A DNA stretch of 64,000 nt from Pseudomonas sp. St316 (GCF_018325905.1 NZ_AP021901.1:4402001-4466000); one strand, 5' to 3'; positions 8,116 through 17,928 are shown, numbered from the stretch's first letter. A program made the numbers and translations. Notes: a model not told the origin generated them from the sequence alone.

Positions 8116-8970
8116 ATGCCACCCCTCAGAGACCTGATCACCGATCCTGGCTTGGTTTTGACGCCATCGGAACGCAAGGTCGTCCGTGCCCTGCTCGATC
8201 ACTACCCACGCAACGGCCTCGGTCCGATGTCGCGCCTGGCAGACCATGCCGGCGTCAGCGACCCGACCATCGTTCGGCTAGTGAAAAAACTCGGGTTTGG
8301 CGGTTATGCCGAATTCCAGGATGCCCTGCTCAGTGACATGGACCATCGCCTGCGCTCCCCCCGCACCCTGTTGAAACCGCGGGCCAAATTGCAGCAAGGC
8401 GATACCTGGAGCCAATACCTGGCCTCCAGTCAGCGCCACCTCATCGACACCCAGGCCCTGACCCAACCCGAAGACGTGCGCATTCTCGTGCAATGGCTGC
8501 TCGACAGCCGCCACCAGGTGCATTGCTTCGGTGGGCGTTTCAGCAGCTTCCTGGCCCACTACCTGCTCAACCATTTGCGGCTGTTGCGCGCGGGCTGTTT
8601 CGCCCTGGACGACAACGCCCAACTGCCTGACCGGCTATTCGACGTGCAACGCCAGGATGTGGTGCTGATCTTCGATTACCGTCGCTACCAGGCCCAGGCC
8701 CTGCGCGTGGCCAGCGCGGCCAAGGAGCGCCACGCCCGGGTCGTGCTGTTCAGCGACGTCTACGCGTCGCCATTGCGCGAACTGGCCGACCTGATCATCA
8801 GCGCCCCGGTGGAATCGATCTCGGCCTTCGACAGCCTGGTGCCGGCGCTGGCCCAGGTCGAGGCGCTGATTGCCTGCCTGACCCTGCAATGCCCCGAGCT
8901 GGCCGAACGCCTGGAAGGCATCGATGCCTTGCGCACGGAATTCAACACGCACCTGTTGGAGGAAAAATAA
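8116..8970 (+). CDS. MurR/RpiR-family transcriptional regulator
   Basis: A 284-residue protein. Residues ~10-80 form the RpiR helix-turn-helix ('LTPSERKVVRALLDHYPRNG...LADHAGVSDPTIVRLVKKLGFGGYAEFQ'). Residues ~120-260 form a SIS sugar-isomerase-fold effector domain ('HCFGGRFSSFLAHYLLNHLRLLR', 'VVLIFDYRRYQAQ', 'VVLFSDVYASPLRELADLIISAPV'). AAGGAG precedes the ATG. It begins a co-directional run with 2- to -4-nt junctions, so it is the likely regulator of the following cluster. SIS domains bind phosphosugars in many members, but RpiR proteins also govern amino-acid pathways. Confidence 0.9.
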   Translation: MPPLRDLITDPGLVLTPSERKVVRALLDHYPRNGLGPMSRLADHAGVSDPTIVRLVKKLGFGGYAEFQDALLSDMDHRLRSPRTLLKPRAKLQQGDTWSQYLASSQRHLIDTQALTQPEDVRILVQWLLDSRHQVHCFGGRFSSFLAHYLLNHLRLLRAGCFALDDNAQLPDRLFDVQRQDVVLIFDYRRYQAQALRVASAAKERHARVVLFSDVYASPLRELADLIISAPVESISAFDSLVPALAQVEALIACLTLQCPELAERLEGIDALRTEFNTHLLEEK

Positions 8971-8972
8971 GG

Positions 8973-9617
8973 ATGTTCTCGCTCCCTCACCGCTCGCCCC
9001 GGGATTTGCCGTTCACCTGCCAGCACACGGCCTTGCTGCTGGTAGACATGCAACGCGCCTGGCTGGAACCGCAATTCGATGCCCACCTGCACACCCGCGA
9101 GGCCGAGTATTTCATCCAGCGGGCCCGCCAGCAGGTCATCCCCAACCAGCAGCGTTTGCTCAACGCGATGCGCGAAGGGCAGCACAACGTGTTGCACACC
9201 CACATCGAAAGCCTCACCGCCGATGGCCGCGACCGATCCCTGGATCACAAGCTGTCGGACATGCACCTGCCCAAGGGCAGCCCCGAGGCGCAAATCATTG
9301 CCGAACTGGCGCCGCTGGAAAACGAGGTTGTGCTGCCCAAGACCTCCTCCGGGGTTTTCAATTCCACCAACATCGACTACGTGCTGCGCAACCTGCAGAC
9401 CCGCCACTTGATCGTTGCCGGCATCGTCACCGACCAGTGCGTCGACATGGCCGTGCGCGACGCCGCCGATCGCGGCTACCTGGTCACGCTGGTGGAAGAT
9501 GCCTGTGCCACCTACACCGAACAACGACACCTGGCGTGCCTGAACGCGATCAAGGGCTACTGCTGGATCACCGATACCAACACCGTGCTCGCGCGCTTGC
9601 AGGAGATGCAGCCATGA
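8973..9617 (+). CDS. Isochorismatase-like cysteine hydrolase
   Basis: A 214-residue protein starting MFSLPHRSP. GGAGG at the end of the regulator gene supplies its ribosome binding site, and the start is 2 nt after that stop. The family's triad is visible: Asp in 'ALLLVDMQRAW', Lys in 'VLPKTSSGVF' and the nucleophile Cys in 'GIVTDQCVDMAVRDAADRGY'. Members hydrolyse amides, ureides or carbamoyl groups. The specific substrate is unknown; with a glutamine-synthetase-like ligase next door, an amide intermediate is plausible. Confidence 0.88.
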   Translation: MFSLPHRSPRDLPFTCQHTALLLVDMQRAWLEPQFDAHLHTREAEYFIQRARQQVIPNQQRLLNAMREGQHNVLHTHIESLTADGRDRSLDHKLSDMHLPKGSPEAQIIAELAPLENEVVLPKTSSGVFNSTNIDYVLRNLQTRHLIVAGIVTDQCVDMAVRDAADRGYLVTLVEDACATYTEQRHLACLNAIKGYCWITDTNTVLARLQEMQP

Positions 9618-10966
9618 GCCGCCTCGATCCCGCCGCCGTCCTCGCCCCGCTGCCCGTCACGACCCTGGTGACCACCGACCTGATCGGCGTGACCCGTGGG
9701 CGCTCGTTTCCCAGTGATGAATTGCCCCACTACGTCACCGCCGGTTGTGGCTGGGTGCCGGCCAACAGCGCGCTGACGCCCCAGGACATCATCGCTTCGG
9801 CCAACCCCTGGGGTGCTTATGGCGACCTGCGGCTGGTGCCTGACTTGTCCAGCCGGGTGACCGTCAACAACGGCCCCGACGCCCGGGCGCCCGTCCTCGA
9901 CTTCATCCATTGCGACGTACGCGAGACCGATGGCCGGCCCTGGAGCGCCTGCCCGCGCACGCTGTTGCAGGACGAAGTGGAGCGTTATCGCACCGAACTG
10001 GGCTTGCAGGTTTTCGCTGCGTTCGAGCATGAATTCAACCTGGTTGCCACACCTGCGCAGCCTGATCGCCTGGCCTTCAGCCTTCAGGCCCAGCGCCAGC
10101 AGGCCGAATTCGCCGGGTGGTTGCTCAGTGCCCTGCGGGCTGGCGGTGTCGAGCCGGAAATGTTCCTGCCGGAATATGGCCAGCATCAATACGAAATAAC
10201 CTGCCGCCCGACTTTAGGCGTAGCCGCCGCCGACCGGGCCGTGAACGTACGGGAAATCACCCGCGAGATCGGCCGGCAAATGGGCCTGGACGTGAGCTTC
10301 GCGCCCAAGACCGCGGAACACGCCGTGTGCAACGGTGTGCATTTGCACCTGAGCCTGCAAGACCTGAGCGCCGACCCGGTGCTGCATGACGCCGCCAGCA
10401 GCAACGGCTTGTCCAGCCTCGGCCAGCATTGGGCCGCGGGTGTGCTGCATTATCTGCCTGCACTGTGTGCGCTGACTGCGCCGACGCCGGTGTCCTACGA
10501 GCGCCTGCAACCGCATCACTGGAGCGCATCCTATGCGTGCCTGGGACAGCGCAACCGCGAAGCGGCGCTGCGCATCTGCCCGACCGTGAGCCTGAGCGGC
10601 AAACCGCTGGCGAACCAGTACAACCTGGAGTTCCGCGCCATGGACGCCACCGCCTCGCCGCACCTGGCGATGGCGGCGCTATTGATTGCCGGTCGACTGG
10701 GCATCCAGCAACAACTGGCATTGAACGCTGTCACTGATGAAGTACCCGATGAGCTGGATGAAGCACAACGTCGTGCCCGTGGCATTATCGCCCTGCCGAC
10801 GACCCTGGCCCAGGCACTGGACTGCCTGCGCCACAGCGGGGCGCTGCTCGAGACCCTGCCCGGCCCGCTGGTCGAAACCTACTTCGCCTTGAAGGCCCAG
10901 GAGCTGGCCTTGACCCAGGCGCTGTCACCTGCCGAGCGTTGTGAGCACTATGCGCGAATCTATTGA
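9614..10966 (+). CDS. Glutamine-synthetase-family ligase (gamma-glutamylamide synthetase-like)
   Basis: A 450-residue protein whose ATG overlaps the preceding stop as ATGA. The catalytic glutamine-synthetase barrel shows 'FAAFEHEFNL' (metal-binding Glu), 'FLPEYGQHQYEIT', 'AVCNGVHLHLSL' and the C-terminal 'ANQYNLEFRAMDATASPHLAMAALLIAGRLGI'. The N-terminal beta-grasp part is short and divergent, as in PuuA-type enzymes that glutamylate amines rather than ammonia. It lacks the Tyr-adenylation context of GlnA. The substrate is not predictable, but the cluster suggests an amine or amino acid. Confidence 0.88.
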   Translation: MSRLDPAAVLAPLPVTTLVTTDLIGVTRGRSFPSDELPHYVTAGCGWVPANSALTPQDIIASANPWGAYGDLRLVPDLSSRVTVNNGPDARAPVLDFIHCDVRETDGRPWSACPRTLLQDEVERYRTELGLQVFAAFEHEFNLVATPAQPDRLAFSLQAQRQQAEFAGWLLSALRAGGVEPEMFLPEYGQHQYEITCRPTLGVAAADRAVNVREITREIGRQMGLDVSFAPKTAEHAVCNGVHLHLSLQDLSADPVLHDAASSNGLSSLGQHWAAGVLHYLPALCALTAPTPVSYERLQPHHWSASYACLGQRNREAALRICPTVSLSGKPLANQYNLEFRAMDATASPHLAMAALLIAGRLGIQQQLALNAVTDEVPDELDEAQRRARGIIALPTTLAQALDCLRHSGALLETLPGPLVETYFALKAQELALTQALSPAERCEHYARIY

Positions 10967-11702
10967 GTGTGCTGAATCGGGCCTCTACACCAGGCCACCC
11001 TACCGACTGGTTCGGGAGGACTCCGAACACCCGGTGCTGCTGGTGTGCGAACACGCCAGTCGCTACATTCCCGATGCGCTGAACGACCTGGGGCTGGATG
11101 AAACCGCGTCTCAGGAGCACATAGCCTGGGACATCGGTGCCCTGGCCTTGGCTGAACGCCTGTCCGAAACCCTCGGCGCAACGTTGCTGTCGGCCAATTA
11201 CTCACGGCTGTTGATCGACCTCAACCGCCCGCTGCATGTGCCCGACAGCATTCCGGCCCAGAGCGAGATCTACCAGGTTCCGGGTAACCATGCCCTGGAC
11301 GAAACCACTCGCGAATATCGCCAGCAGCGCCTGTTCCATCCCTTCCATGATCGGTTGCAGGCGTTGATCGACCAGCGCCTGGCCGCCAACCGACCGGTGC
11401 GCGTGGTGGGCATCCACAGTTTCACCCCGGTGTTCTATGGCCAGCCGCGGGCCCTGGAAGCGGGCGTGCTGTTCGGCGAAGCCAAGGAGTACGCCCAGCG
11501 CATCGTCGACGGGCTGGGCCGGCATTCACTGCGAGCGGCGGGCAACCAGCCCTACAAGATCAACCCCTTGACCGACATGACGGTGCCGGTGCACGGCGAT
11601 GGCCGCGGCCTGGATTCGGTGTTGATCGAAGTACGCAACGACCAACTGCGCAGCCCCGAGGCGGTGCGGACCTGGAGCGCCTACCTGGCGCCCCTGCTGT
11701 AG
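10950..11702 (+). CDS. N-formylglutamate amidohydrolase-family enzyme
   Basis: About 250 residues from the ATG at 10950 (a GTG at 10941 is also in frame); it overlaps the end of the ligase gene. Family motifs are 'VLLVCEHASRYIP', 'HIAWDIGALALAERL', 'SRLLIDLNRPL' and 'VVGIHSFTPVF'. HutG-type members cleave N-formylglutamate in histidine degradation, but there are no hut neighbours here, so the acylated substrate may differ. It is the fourth gene of a tightly packed run. Confidence 0.88.
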   Translation: MRESIECAESGLYTRPPYRLVREDSEHPVLLVCEHASRYIPDALNDLGLDETASQEHIAWDIGALALAERLSETLGATLLSANYSRLLIDLNRPLHVPDSIPAQSEIYQVPGNHALDETTREYRQQRLFHPFHDRLQALIDQRLAANRPVRVVGIHSFTPVFYGQPRALEAGVLFGEAKEYAQRIVDGLGRHSLRAAGNQPYKINPLTDMTVPVHGDGRGLDSVLIEVRNDQLRSPEAVRTWSAYLAPLL

Positions 11703-11775
11703 CGCGGCAGCGGCAAGTTTCCAGCAACAGACAGCAAGCAAAAGCAACCCACACAGCTGAAAAGGAAAACGGCTC

Positions 11776-13125
11776 ATGAGCATTGAGGCATTTGGCTACA
11801 AACAGGAATTGAAACGCGGTCTGTCGCTGACAGACCTGGTGGTCTACGGGATGATTTTCATGATCCCCATCGCCCCGTTCGGCGTGTATGGCTACGTCAA
11901 CGCCGAGGCGCCGGGGATGGTACCGCTGGCGTACATCATCGGCATGGTGGCGATGCTGTTTACTGCCTTGAGCTACGGCAGCATGGCCCGGGCCTTTCCG
12001 GTGGCAGGTTCGGTCTATTCCTACGCGCAACGAGGCCTCAACCCACACGTTGGCTTCATTGCCGGCTGGCTGATGCTGCTGGACTACCTGCTGATTCCGC
12101 CGCTGCTCTATGTCTACGCCGCCATGGCGCTGAACCATTTGTACCCGGACATCCCCAAGGTCGGTTTCATCCTGGCCTTCCTGGTGAGCGCGACCTTCGT
12201 CAACCTGCGGGGCATTACCTTCACCGCGCGGATGAACATCATTTTCCTGCTGGCGCAGCTGGTGGTGCTGGGGATTTTCCTGTTCTACGCCTGGAACGCC
12301 CTGCACGGCGGGGCCGGTAACGGCCAACTGACCCTGGCGCCGCTGTACAGCCCGGAACACTTCAACTTCGCCCTGCTGATGCAAGCCGTGTCCATCGCGG
12401 TATTGTCGTTCCTGGGCTTCGACGCCATTTCCACCCTCGCTGAAGAGATCAAGGGCGACCCGGGCCGCAGCATAGGCAAGGCAGCCCTGGTGACCTTGCT
12501 GGTGATGGGGGCGATCTTCGTGGTGCAGACCTGGATCGCCACGGACCTGGCCGCCGGCATGGGTTTCAAGTCCGCCGACACCGCATTCTATGAAATCGCC
12601 GAATTGGCAGCCGGCAGTTGGCTGGCTACCTTGACCGCGGTTGCCACGGCCCTGGCCTGGGGCGTGGCCGTGGCGATCACTTCGCAGGCGGCGGTATCGC
12701 GCCTGTTGTTCGGCATGGCCCGGGACGGCCAGTTGCCCAAGGTGCTGGCCAAGGTCCACCCGCAACACAACACCCCGTACTTGAGCATCTACCTGGTGGC
12801 AGTGCTGTCGCTGTTGATCTGCTACCTGTTCATCGACGCCGTGGACACCCTCACCTCCCTGGTCAATTTCGGCGCCCTGAGCGGCTTCATGTTGCTGCAC
12901 ATCACCGTCATCAACCATTACTGGCGCCGCCAGCAGTCCGGCCAACTGATTCGCCACTTGATTTGCCCATTGATCGGCTTCGTGATCGTCGCGGCCATCA
13001 TGTACAACATGGGCGTCGCGGCGCAGAAGCTCGGCCTGATCTGGATCGCCGCAGGCGTGATCTATCTGTGTGCGCTCAACAAATTCGGCAACCCTACCGG
13101 CGTGCCCGATCCGGCCGGTCAGTGA
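11776..13125 (+). CDS. APC-family amino acid/amine permease
   Basis: A 449-residue integral membrane protein with about 12 hydrophobic segments. The N-terminal 'LSLTDLVVYGMIFMIPIAPFGVYG' is typical of the amino acid-polyamine-organocation superfamily, as is 'FPVAGSVYSYAQRGLNPHVGFIAGWLMLLDYLLIPPLLY' in helices 2-3. AAAGGAAAA precedes the ATG. The gene lies 73 nt after the amidohydrolase and probably imports the substrate of the cluster. Confidence 0.9.
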   Translation: MSIEAFGYKQELKRGLSLTDLVVYGMIFMIPIAPFGVYGYVNAEAPGMVPLAYIIGMVAMLFTALSYGSMARAFPVAGSVYSYAQRGLNPHVGFIAGWLMLLDYLLIPPLLYVYAAMALNHLYPDIPKVGFILAFLVSATFVNLRGITFTARMNIIFLLAQLVVLGIFLFYAWNALHGGAGNGQLTLAPLYSPEHFNFALLMQAVSIAVLSFLGFDAISTLAEEIKGDPGRSIGKAALVTLLVMGAIFVVQTWIATDLAAGMGFKSADTAFYEIAELAAGSWLATLTAVATALAWGVAVAITSQAAVSRLLFGMARDGQLPKVLAKVHPQHNTPYLSIYLVAVLSLLICYLFIDAVDTLTSLVNFGALSGFMLLHITVINHYWRRQQSGQLIRHLICPLIGFVIVAAIMYNMGVAAQKLGLIWIAAGVIYLCALNKFGNPTGVPDPAGQ

Positions 13126-13235
13126 GGACCGGCGGCCGATGGATTCGGCCAACCGTGGTTACAACGCGTGGACATCGACAGTGATCGTCAAGCCCGGTGC
13201 CTGTCACCGGGCTCTCTGGAACAGGAGTGCAATCC

Positions 13236-14252
13236 ATGCTGGCCTTACGTCCAGTTCAATTAACCGATCTGCCGCAACTGCAACAATTGGCCCGTGACAG
13301 CCTGGTGGGTGTCACGTCACTGCCGGACGATACCGCGCGCCTGGAGGAAAAAATCCTCGACTCGTGCGCCTCGTTCGAGGCCGATGTGCAGGGCCCTGGC
13401 GCGCAGAATTATTTTTTTGTCCTGGAGGACCTGGAGTCCGGGCACTTGGTCGGTTGTTCGGAAGTCCTCTCCAGCACCGGTTGCAACGAACCGTTCTACA
13501 GCCTGCGCAACCGGCCGTTTTCCAGTGAGTCCCGGGAACTGAACATCCAGCATGGCGTGCCCGCGCTGTCGCTGTGCCAGGACCTCAACGGACAGACGCT
13601 ACTGCGTGGCTTCCACATCGACGCCGAGCGGGTGCGCACGCCGGAATCGGAGCTGCTGTCCCGGGCCCGACTGATGTTCATCGCCGCCCACCCCCAGCGC
13701 TTTGCCGAATCAGTCATCACCGAGATCGTCGGGTTCAGCAGCGAGGACGGCCAGTCGCCCTTCTGGGACGCCATCGGCCAGCACTTCTTCGACCTGCCCT
13801 ACGTCGAAGCCGAACGGTTGTGTGGCTTGCAGAGCCGGACCTTTCTTGCCGAGCTGATGCCGCAATACCCGATCTACGTACCCATGCTGCCGCCAGCGGC
13901 CCAGGCCTGCATCGGCCGGGTGCATCCCGACGGCCAGGAAGCCTTCGACATCCTGGCGCGCGAGGGTTTCGAGACCAACAATTATGTCGACATCTTCGAC
14001 GGTGGGCCGACCTTGCATGCTCGTATCGCCAACATCCGCTCCATCACGCAGAGCCGAATCGCCACGGCCCGGCAAAGCCGGCAGATCGATGCGAGAGGCC
14101 GTTACCTGGTGAGTAACGACCGTCTTGGAAACTACCGGGCCATCGTCGCCGAACTGGACGTCAACGCCGAGGGCCCCGTGGCGCTGTCGCCCGACATGCA
14201 AGCCGCCCTGGGCGTCATGGATGGCGAACGCATCCGGGTGGTTGCCCTATGA
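13236..14252 (+). CDS. Arginine N-succinyltransferase alpha-subunit paralogue (AruF-like)
   Basis: A 338-residue AstA-fold acyltransferase starting MLALRPVQLTDLPQL after ACAGGAG. It carries the AruF hallmarks 'VGVTSLPDD', 'NYFFVLEDLESGHLVGCSEV', 'RTFLAELMPQYPIYVPMLP' and 'NNYVDIFDGGPTLHA'. AruF/AruG form the hetero-oligomer that succinylates arginine or ornithine with succinyl-CoA. Here the pair stands without aruC, aruD, aruB or aruE, behind an RpiR/ligase/permease cluster, so I take it as a paralogue with a possibly different acceptor. Confidence 0.88.
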   Translation: MLALRPVQLTDLPQLQQLARDSLVGVTSLPDDTARLEEKILDSCASFEADVQGPGAQNYFFVLEDLESGHLVGCSEVLSSTGCNEPFYSLRNRPFSSESRELNIQHGVPALSLCQDLNGQTLLRGFHIDAERVRTPESELLSRARLMFIAAHPQRFAESVITEIVGFSSEDGQSPFWDAIGQHFFDLPYVEAERLCGLQSRTFLAELMPQYPIYVPMLPPAAQACIGRVHPDGQEAFDILAREGFETNNYVDIFDGGPTLHARIANIRSITQSRIATARQSRQIDARGRYLVSNDRLGNYRAIVAELDVNAEGPVALSPDMQAALGVMDGERIRVVAL

Positions 14253-14313
14253 ACCTCACTCGATCCCGTGGCACGCATCAGCGCTTGGACCGACACGATG
14301 AAGGAGCTGCATC

Positions 14314-15348
14314 ATGATTGTCCGTCCGGTCGCCATTACCGATCTGCCCGCATTGCTGGACCTGGCCCGTTGCGCAGGCCCCGGCTTCACCAGCCTGCCG
14401 GCCAACGAAGAGCGCCTGGCCCATCGTATTCGCTGGGCCCAACGGACCTTTGCCGGACAAGTCGAACGTGCTGACGCCGATTACCTGTTCGTGCTCGAAG
14501 ACGATGATCGGCAGGTGGTGGGCATCAGCGCCCTGACCGGCGCGGTCGGGCTGCGCGAGCCCTGGTACAACTATCGGGTCGGGCTGACCGTCAGTTCGGC
14601 GCCGGAGCTGGGGATCCAGCGGCAGATCCCGACCCTGTTCCTCAATAACGAGATGTCCGGGCAATCGGAAATCTGCTCGCTGTTCCTGCACCCCGAGCAA
14701 CGCCATGGCCACAATGGACGCCTGCTGTCCCTGGCGCGCCTGCTGTTCGTGGCCGAGTTCTCCCAGCTGTTCGGCGAAAAACTGATCGCCGAACTGCGAG
14801 GCCATGCCGACGAACAAGGTCGTTCGCCGTTCTGGGACAGCTTGGGACGGCATTTTTTCAAGAAGGATTTCAGCCACGCCGATCAGTTGTCCGGTATGGG
14901 CAACAAGTCGTTCATCGCCGAACTGATGCCACGCCAGCCGCTCTATACTTGCCTGCTCACCGAACAGGCCCAGGCGGTGATCGGCCAGGCTCACCCGAAC
15001 ACCGAGCCGGCCATGAAAATCCTCAGTGCCGAAGGTTTCAGCCACAAGGGCTACATCGACATCTTTGACGGCGGCCCCGTGATCGAGGCGCCAGTGTCGA
15101 ACATCCGTACCGTGCGCGACAGCCAGGCGCTGACCCTGGTCATTGGCACCCCGGACGAACAGGCACCGGTCTGGCTGATTCACAATCGGCGCCTGGAAAA
15201 CTGCCGCGTCACCAGCGCTCGCGCGCACCAGCATGGCCACAAGCTGCTCGTCGATCGCCTCACCGCCAAACGCCTGCAAGTTCAACCGGGTGATACGGTA
15301 CGGGCCGTGGCATTGCCCAAGCTGGGGCAACAGGCGAAGGCGGCATAG
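14314..15348 (+). CDS. Arginine N-succinyltransferase beta-subunit paralogue (AruG-like)
   Basis: A 344-residue AstA-family protein starting MIVRPVAITDLPALL, with AAGGAG 7-8 nt upstream. It shares the AruG features 'ADYLFVLEDDDRQVVGISALTGAVGLREPWYNYRVGLTV', 'RSPFWDSLGRHFFK' and 'KGYIDIFDGGP'. It is 61 nt downstream of the alpha-subunit gene, keeping the alpha-beta order of the aru operon. The last gene of the candidate catabolic cluster; the next gene has its own leader. Confidence 0.88.
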   Translation: MIVRPVAITDLPALLDLARCAGPGFTSLPANEERLAHRIRWAQRTFAGQVERADADYLFVLEDDDRQVVGISALTGAVGLREPWYNYRVGLTVSSAPELGIQRQIPTLFLNNEMSGQSEICSLFLHPEQRHGHNGRLLSLARLLFVAEFSQLFGEKLIAELRGHADEQGRSPFWDSLGRHFFKKDFSHADQLSGMGNKSFIAELMPRQPLYTCLLTEQAQAVIGQAHPNTEPAMKILSAEGFSHKGYIDIFDGGPVIEAPVSNIRTVRDSQALTLVIGTPDEQAPVWLIHNRRLENCRVTSARAHQHGHKLLVDRLTAKRLQVQPGDTVRAVALPKLGQQAKAA

Positions 15349-15535
15349 CCTGTCGTATCCGACTGACCCACAGAGCGCCGGGTGCCAACTTTGCGGGTCC
15401 CTGGTTCGTTTGATGCCATAACGGCATCACCTATACACATTCGTCATCATCTTTGCGCTTGCCACGTGATAGCCTTTGGATATTTCGGCGTTGACACTTT
15501 TGCTCAAGCCTTTCCATTCCATTGGTGGAACTCAT

Positions 15536-16405
15536 ATGTCCAGGCTCTCCCATCAAGATTTGCGTCGTAACTTTCGCCAATTGCTGGCTTGCGACACCTG
15601 TTACCACACCGCCTCGGTGTTCGATCCGATGTCGGCACGCATCGCCGCGGACCTGGGTTTTGAAGTAGGTATCCTGGGAGGCTCGGTGGCGTCGTTGCAA
15701 GTATTGGGCGCGCCGGACTTCGCCCTGATCACCCTCAGCGAATTCGCCGAACAGGCCACCCGCATCGGCCGCGTGGCCCAACTGCCGGTCATTGCCGATG
15801 CCGACCATGGCTACGGCAATGCCCTGAACGTGATGCGCACCATCGTCGAACTGGAACGGGCCGGCATTGCGGCGCTGACCATCGAGGACACTTTGCTGCC
15901 GGCCCAGTTCGGGCGTAAATCCACCGACCTGATCGGCGTAGCCGAAGGCGTCGGCAAGATTCGGGCGGCGCTGGAGGCGCGAGTCGATTCGGAAATGGCG
16001 ATCATCGCCCGGACCAACGCCGGGATTCTACCGGTGCAGGAAATCATCAGCCGGACCCAGCAATATGAGCGTGCCGGGGCGGACGGAATTTGCATGGTGG
16101 GCGTGCAAGACTTCGATCACTTGGAGAAGATCAGCGAAAACCTGACGGTGCCGCTGATGCTTGTCACTTATGGCAACCCACTGCTGCGCGATGACAAGCG
16201 CCTGGCCGAGTTGGGCGTGCGCGTGACCATCGACGGCCACGGCGCCTATTTCGCCGCGATCAAGGCGACCTACGACAGCCTCCGCGAACAACGGCAGATC
16301 TTCACCCAGGCTTCGGACCTGAGCGCCACCGAACTGACCCACACCTACACCCAGCCCGAGGAGTACATCCGCTGGGCCGAGGAGTACATGAGCGTCAAGG
16401 AGTAA
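15536..16405 (+). CDS. Oxaloacetate decarboxylase (PEP mutase/isocitrate lyase superfamily; PA4872-like)
   Basis: A 289-residue TIM-barrel protein, taken from [13 protein letters not shown] because homologues begin there and GGTGGA precedes it; a frame from 15476 would add 20 unlikely residues. The catalytic features '[22 protein letters not shown]', 'GGSVASL', '[12 protein letters not shown]' (Mg-binding Asp) and '[11 protein letters not shown]' match the P. aeruginosa PA4872 oxaloacetate decarboxylase as I recall it, almost residue for residue. It converts oxaloacetate to pyruvate and CO2 in the cytosol. It follows a 187-nt gap with no visible neighbour linkage. Confidence 0.9.
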   Translation: MSRLSHQDLRRNFRQLLACDTCYHTASVFDPMSARIAADLGFEVGILGGSVASLQVLGAPDFALITLSEFAEQATRIGRVAQLPVIADADHGYGNALNVMRTIVELERAGIAALTIEDTLLPAQFGRKSTDLIGVAEGVGKIRAALEARVDSEMAIIARTNAGILPVQEIISRTQQYERAGADGICMVGVQDFDHLEKISENLTVPLMLVTYGNPLLRDDKRLAELGVRVTIDGHGAYFAAIKATYDSLREQRQIFTQASDLSATELTHTYTQPEEYIRWAEEYMSVKE

Positions 16406-16440
16406 GCACACTCCCACGGGGCTCTACAGTGGACACACCT

Positions 16441-16528
16441 GTGGGAGCGAGCTTGCTCGCGATGGCGGCAACACATTCACCACCTCCGCAAGCTGAACCA
16501 CCGCCATCGCGAGCAAGCTCGCTCCCAC
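16441..16528. repeat. REP doublet
   Basis: GTGGGAGCGAGCTTGCTCGC at 16441 faces the inverted GCGAGCAAGCTCGCTCCCAC ending 16528, around a ~40-nt centre. It lies between convergent genes with a second doublet at 16576. Confidence 0.92.
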
Positions 16529-16575
16529 CGGGAATTAGCGCAGGACACTGATCCTGCAAACACCCGAAAACCCAT

Positions 16576-16663
16576 GTGGGAGCGAGCTTGCTCGCGATGG
16601 CGGCAGCACATTCAACACCTCTGCAAGCTGAACCACCGCAATCGCGAGCAAGCTCGCTCCCAC
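16576..16663. repeat. REP doublet
   Basis: The same two arms as the preceding doublet, 48 bp further on, with a closely related centre (ACACCTCTGCAAGCTGAACCA). The pair forms a two-copy array between the decarboxylase and acyl-CoA dehydrogenase genes. Confidence 0.92.
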
Positions 16664-16698
16664 AGGGTTCTACAGCCCTGCGGAGGCCAGACCCGTCT

Positions 16699-17928
16699 TC
16701 AGCGCCCGCTGCGCAGCATTTCCCTAGGCACGTACTTGCCGATCTCGAACTTGCCGATGGCCGCGCGGTGGACTTCATCCGGGCCGTCGGCCAGGCGCAG
16801 GGTGCGTTGCATGGCGTACATGTAGGCCAGCGGGAAATCGTTGGAGACCCCGGCGCCACCGTGGATCTGGATCGCCCGGTCAATGACCTTCAAGGCCACG
16901 TTCGGCGCGACGACCTTGATCTGGGCGATTTCGCTCTTCGCCACTTTATTGCCGACCGTATCCATCATGTACGCCGCCTTCAACGTCAGCAGGCGCGCCA
17001 TGTCGATTTCCATCCGCGAATCGGCAATCTTGTCGATGTTACCGCCCAGGCGTGCCAACGGCTGGCCGAAGGCCGTACGGCTGACGGCACGCTTGCACAT
17101 CAATTCCAATGCGCGCTCGGCCATCCCGATGGAACGCATGCAGTGATGAATCCGGCCCGGGCCGAGGCGACCCTGGGCAATTTCAAAGCCGCGTCCTTCA
17201 CCCAACAGGACGTTTTCGTACGGCACCCGCACGTTCTCGAACAGCACTTCGGCATGCCCGTGAGGCGCATCGTCGTAGCCGAACACCGGCAGCGGCCGGA
17301 CGATCTTGACCCCGGGAGTGTCCACCGGCACCAGGATCATCGAGTGCTGGGCATGGCGTGGCGCATCAGGGTTGCTCAGGCCCATGAAGATCAGGATCTT
17401 GCAGCGCGGATCGCACGCCCCTGAGGTCCACCATTTCTTGCCGTTGATCACCCACTCATCGCCGTCGCGCTCGGCACGGGCGGCCATGTTGGTAGCGTCC
17501 GAGGAGGCAACGTCCGGCTCGGTCATGGCAAAGGCCGAGCGGATCTCGCCGCGCAGCAGTGGCTCGAGCCAGCGTCGCTTTTGTTCTTCATTGGCGTAGC
17601 GCACCAGCACTTCCATGTTGCCGGTGTCCGGTGCCGAGCAATTGAACGGCTCCGGCCCCAGCAACGAGCGGCCCATGATCTCTGCCAGCGGCGCGTATTC
17701 CAGGTTGGTCAGGCCGGCACCCAGTTCGGATTCAGGCAGAAACAGGTTCCACAGGCCTTCTGCCTTGGCCTTGACCTTGAGCTCTTCCATGATGGCCGTG
17801 GGTTGCCAGCGGTCGCCTTCGGCCACTTGCCGTTCGAACACCGCTTCGGCCGGGTAGACGTAGGCATCCATGAACGCCGTGACGCGTTCACGCAGTTCCT
17901 GAACCTTGGGGGAATACGCAAAATCCAT
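16699..17928 (-). CDS. Acyl-CoA dehydrogenase
   Basis: A 409-residue flavoprotein from ATG 17928 ([16 protein letters not shown]); a GTG three codons upstream is possible. The family order is helical N-domain, beta-domain with '[40 protein letters not shown]', and C-terminal helical domain with '[20 protein letters not shown]' and '[13 protein letters not shown]'. It resembles the long/medium-chain group that also contains the ACAD11-like enzymes. It is divergent, across a 177-nt gap, from a LysR-type gene likely to control it. The chain-length preference is not readable. Confidence 0.9.
   Translation of the reverse strand: MDFAYSPKVQELRERVTAFMDAYVYPAEAVFERQVAEGDRWQPTAIMEELKVKAKAEGLWNLFLPESELGAGLTNLEYAPLAEIMGRSLLGPEPFNCSAPDTGNMEVLVRYANEEQKRRWLEPLLRGEIRSAFAMTEPDVASSDATNMAARAERDGDEWVINGKKWWTSGACDPRCKILIFMGLSNPDAPRHAQHSMILVPVDTPGVKIVRPLPVFGYDDAPHGHAEVLFENVRVPYENVLLGEGRGFEIAQGRLGPGRIHHCMRSIGMAERALELMCKRAVSRTAFGQPLARLGGNIDKIADSRMEIDMARLLTLKAAYMMDTVGNKVAKSEIAQIKVVAPNVALKVIDRAIQIHGGAGVSNDFPLAYMYAMQRTLRLADGPDEVHRAAIGKFEIGKYVPREMLRSGR

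Noticed and set aside
11560..13152. A 530-codon minus-strand frame over the APC permease
   Set aside because: Rich in His/Gln/Arg as antisense of a membrane protein; no family motifs, while the + strand permease is clear.
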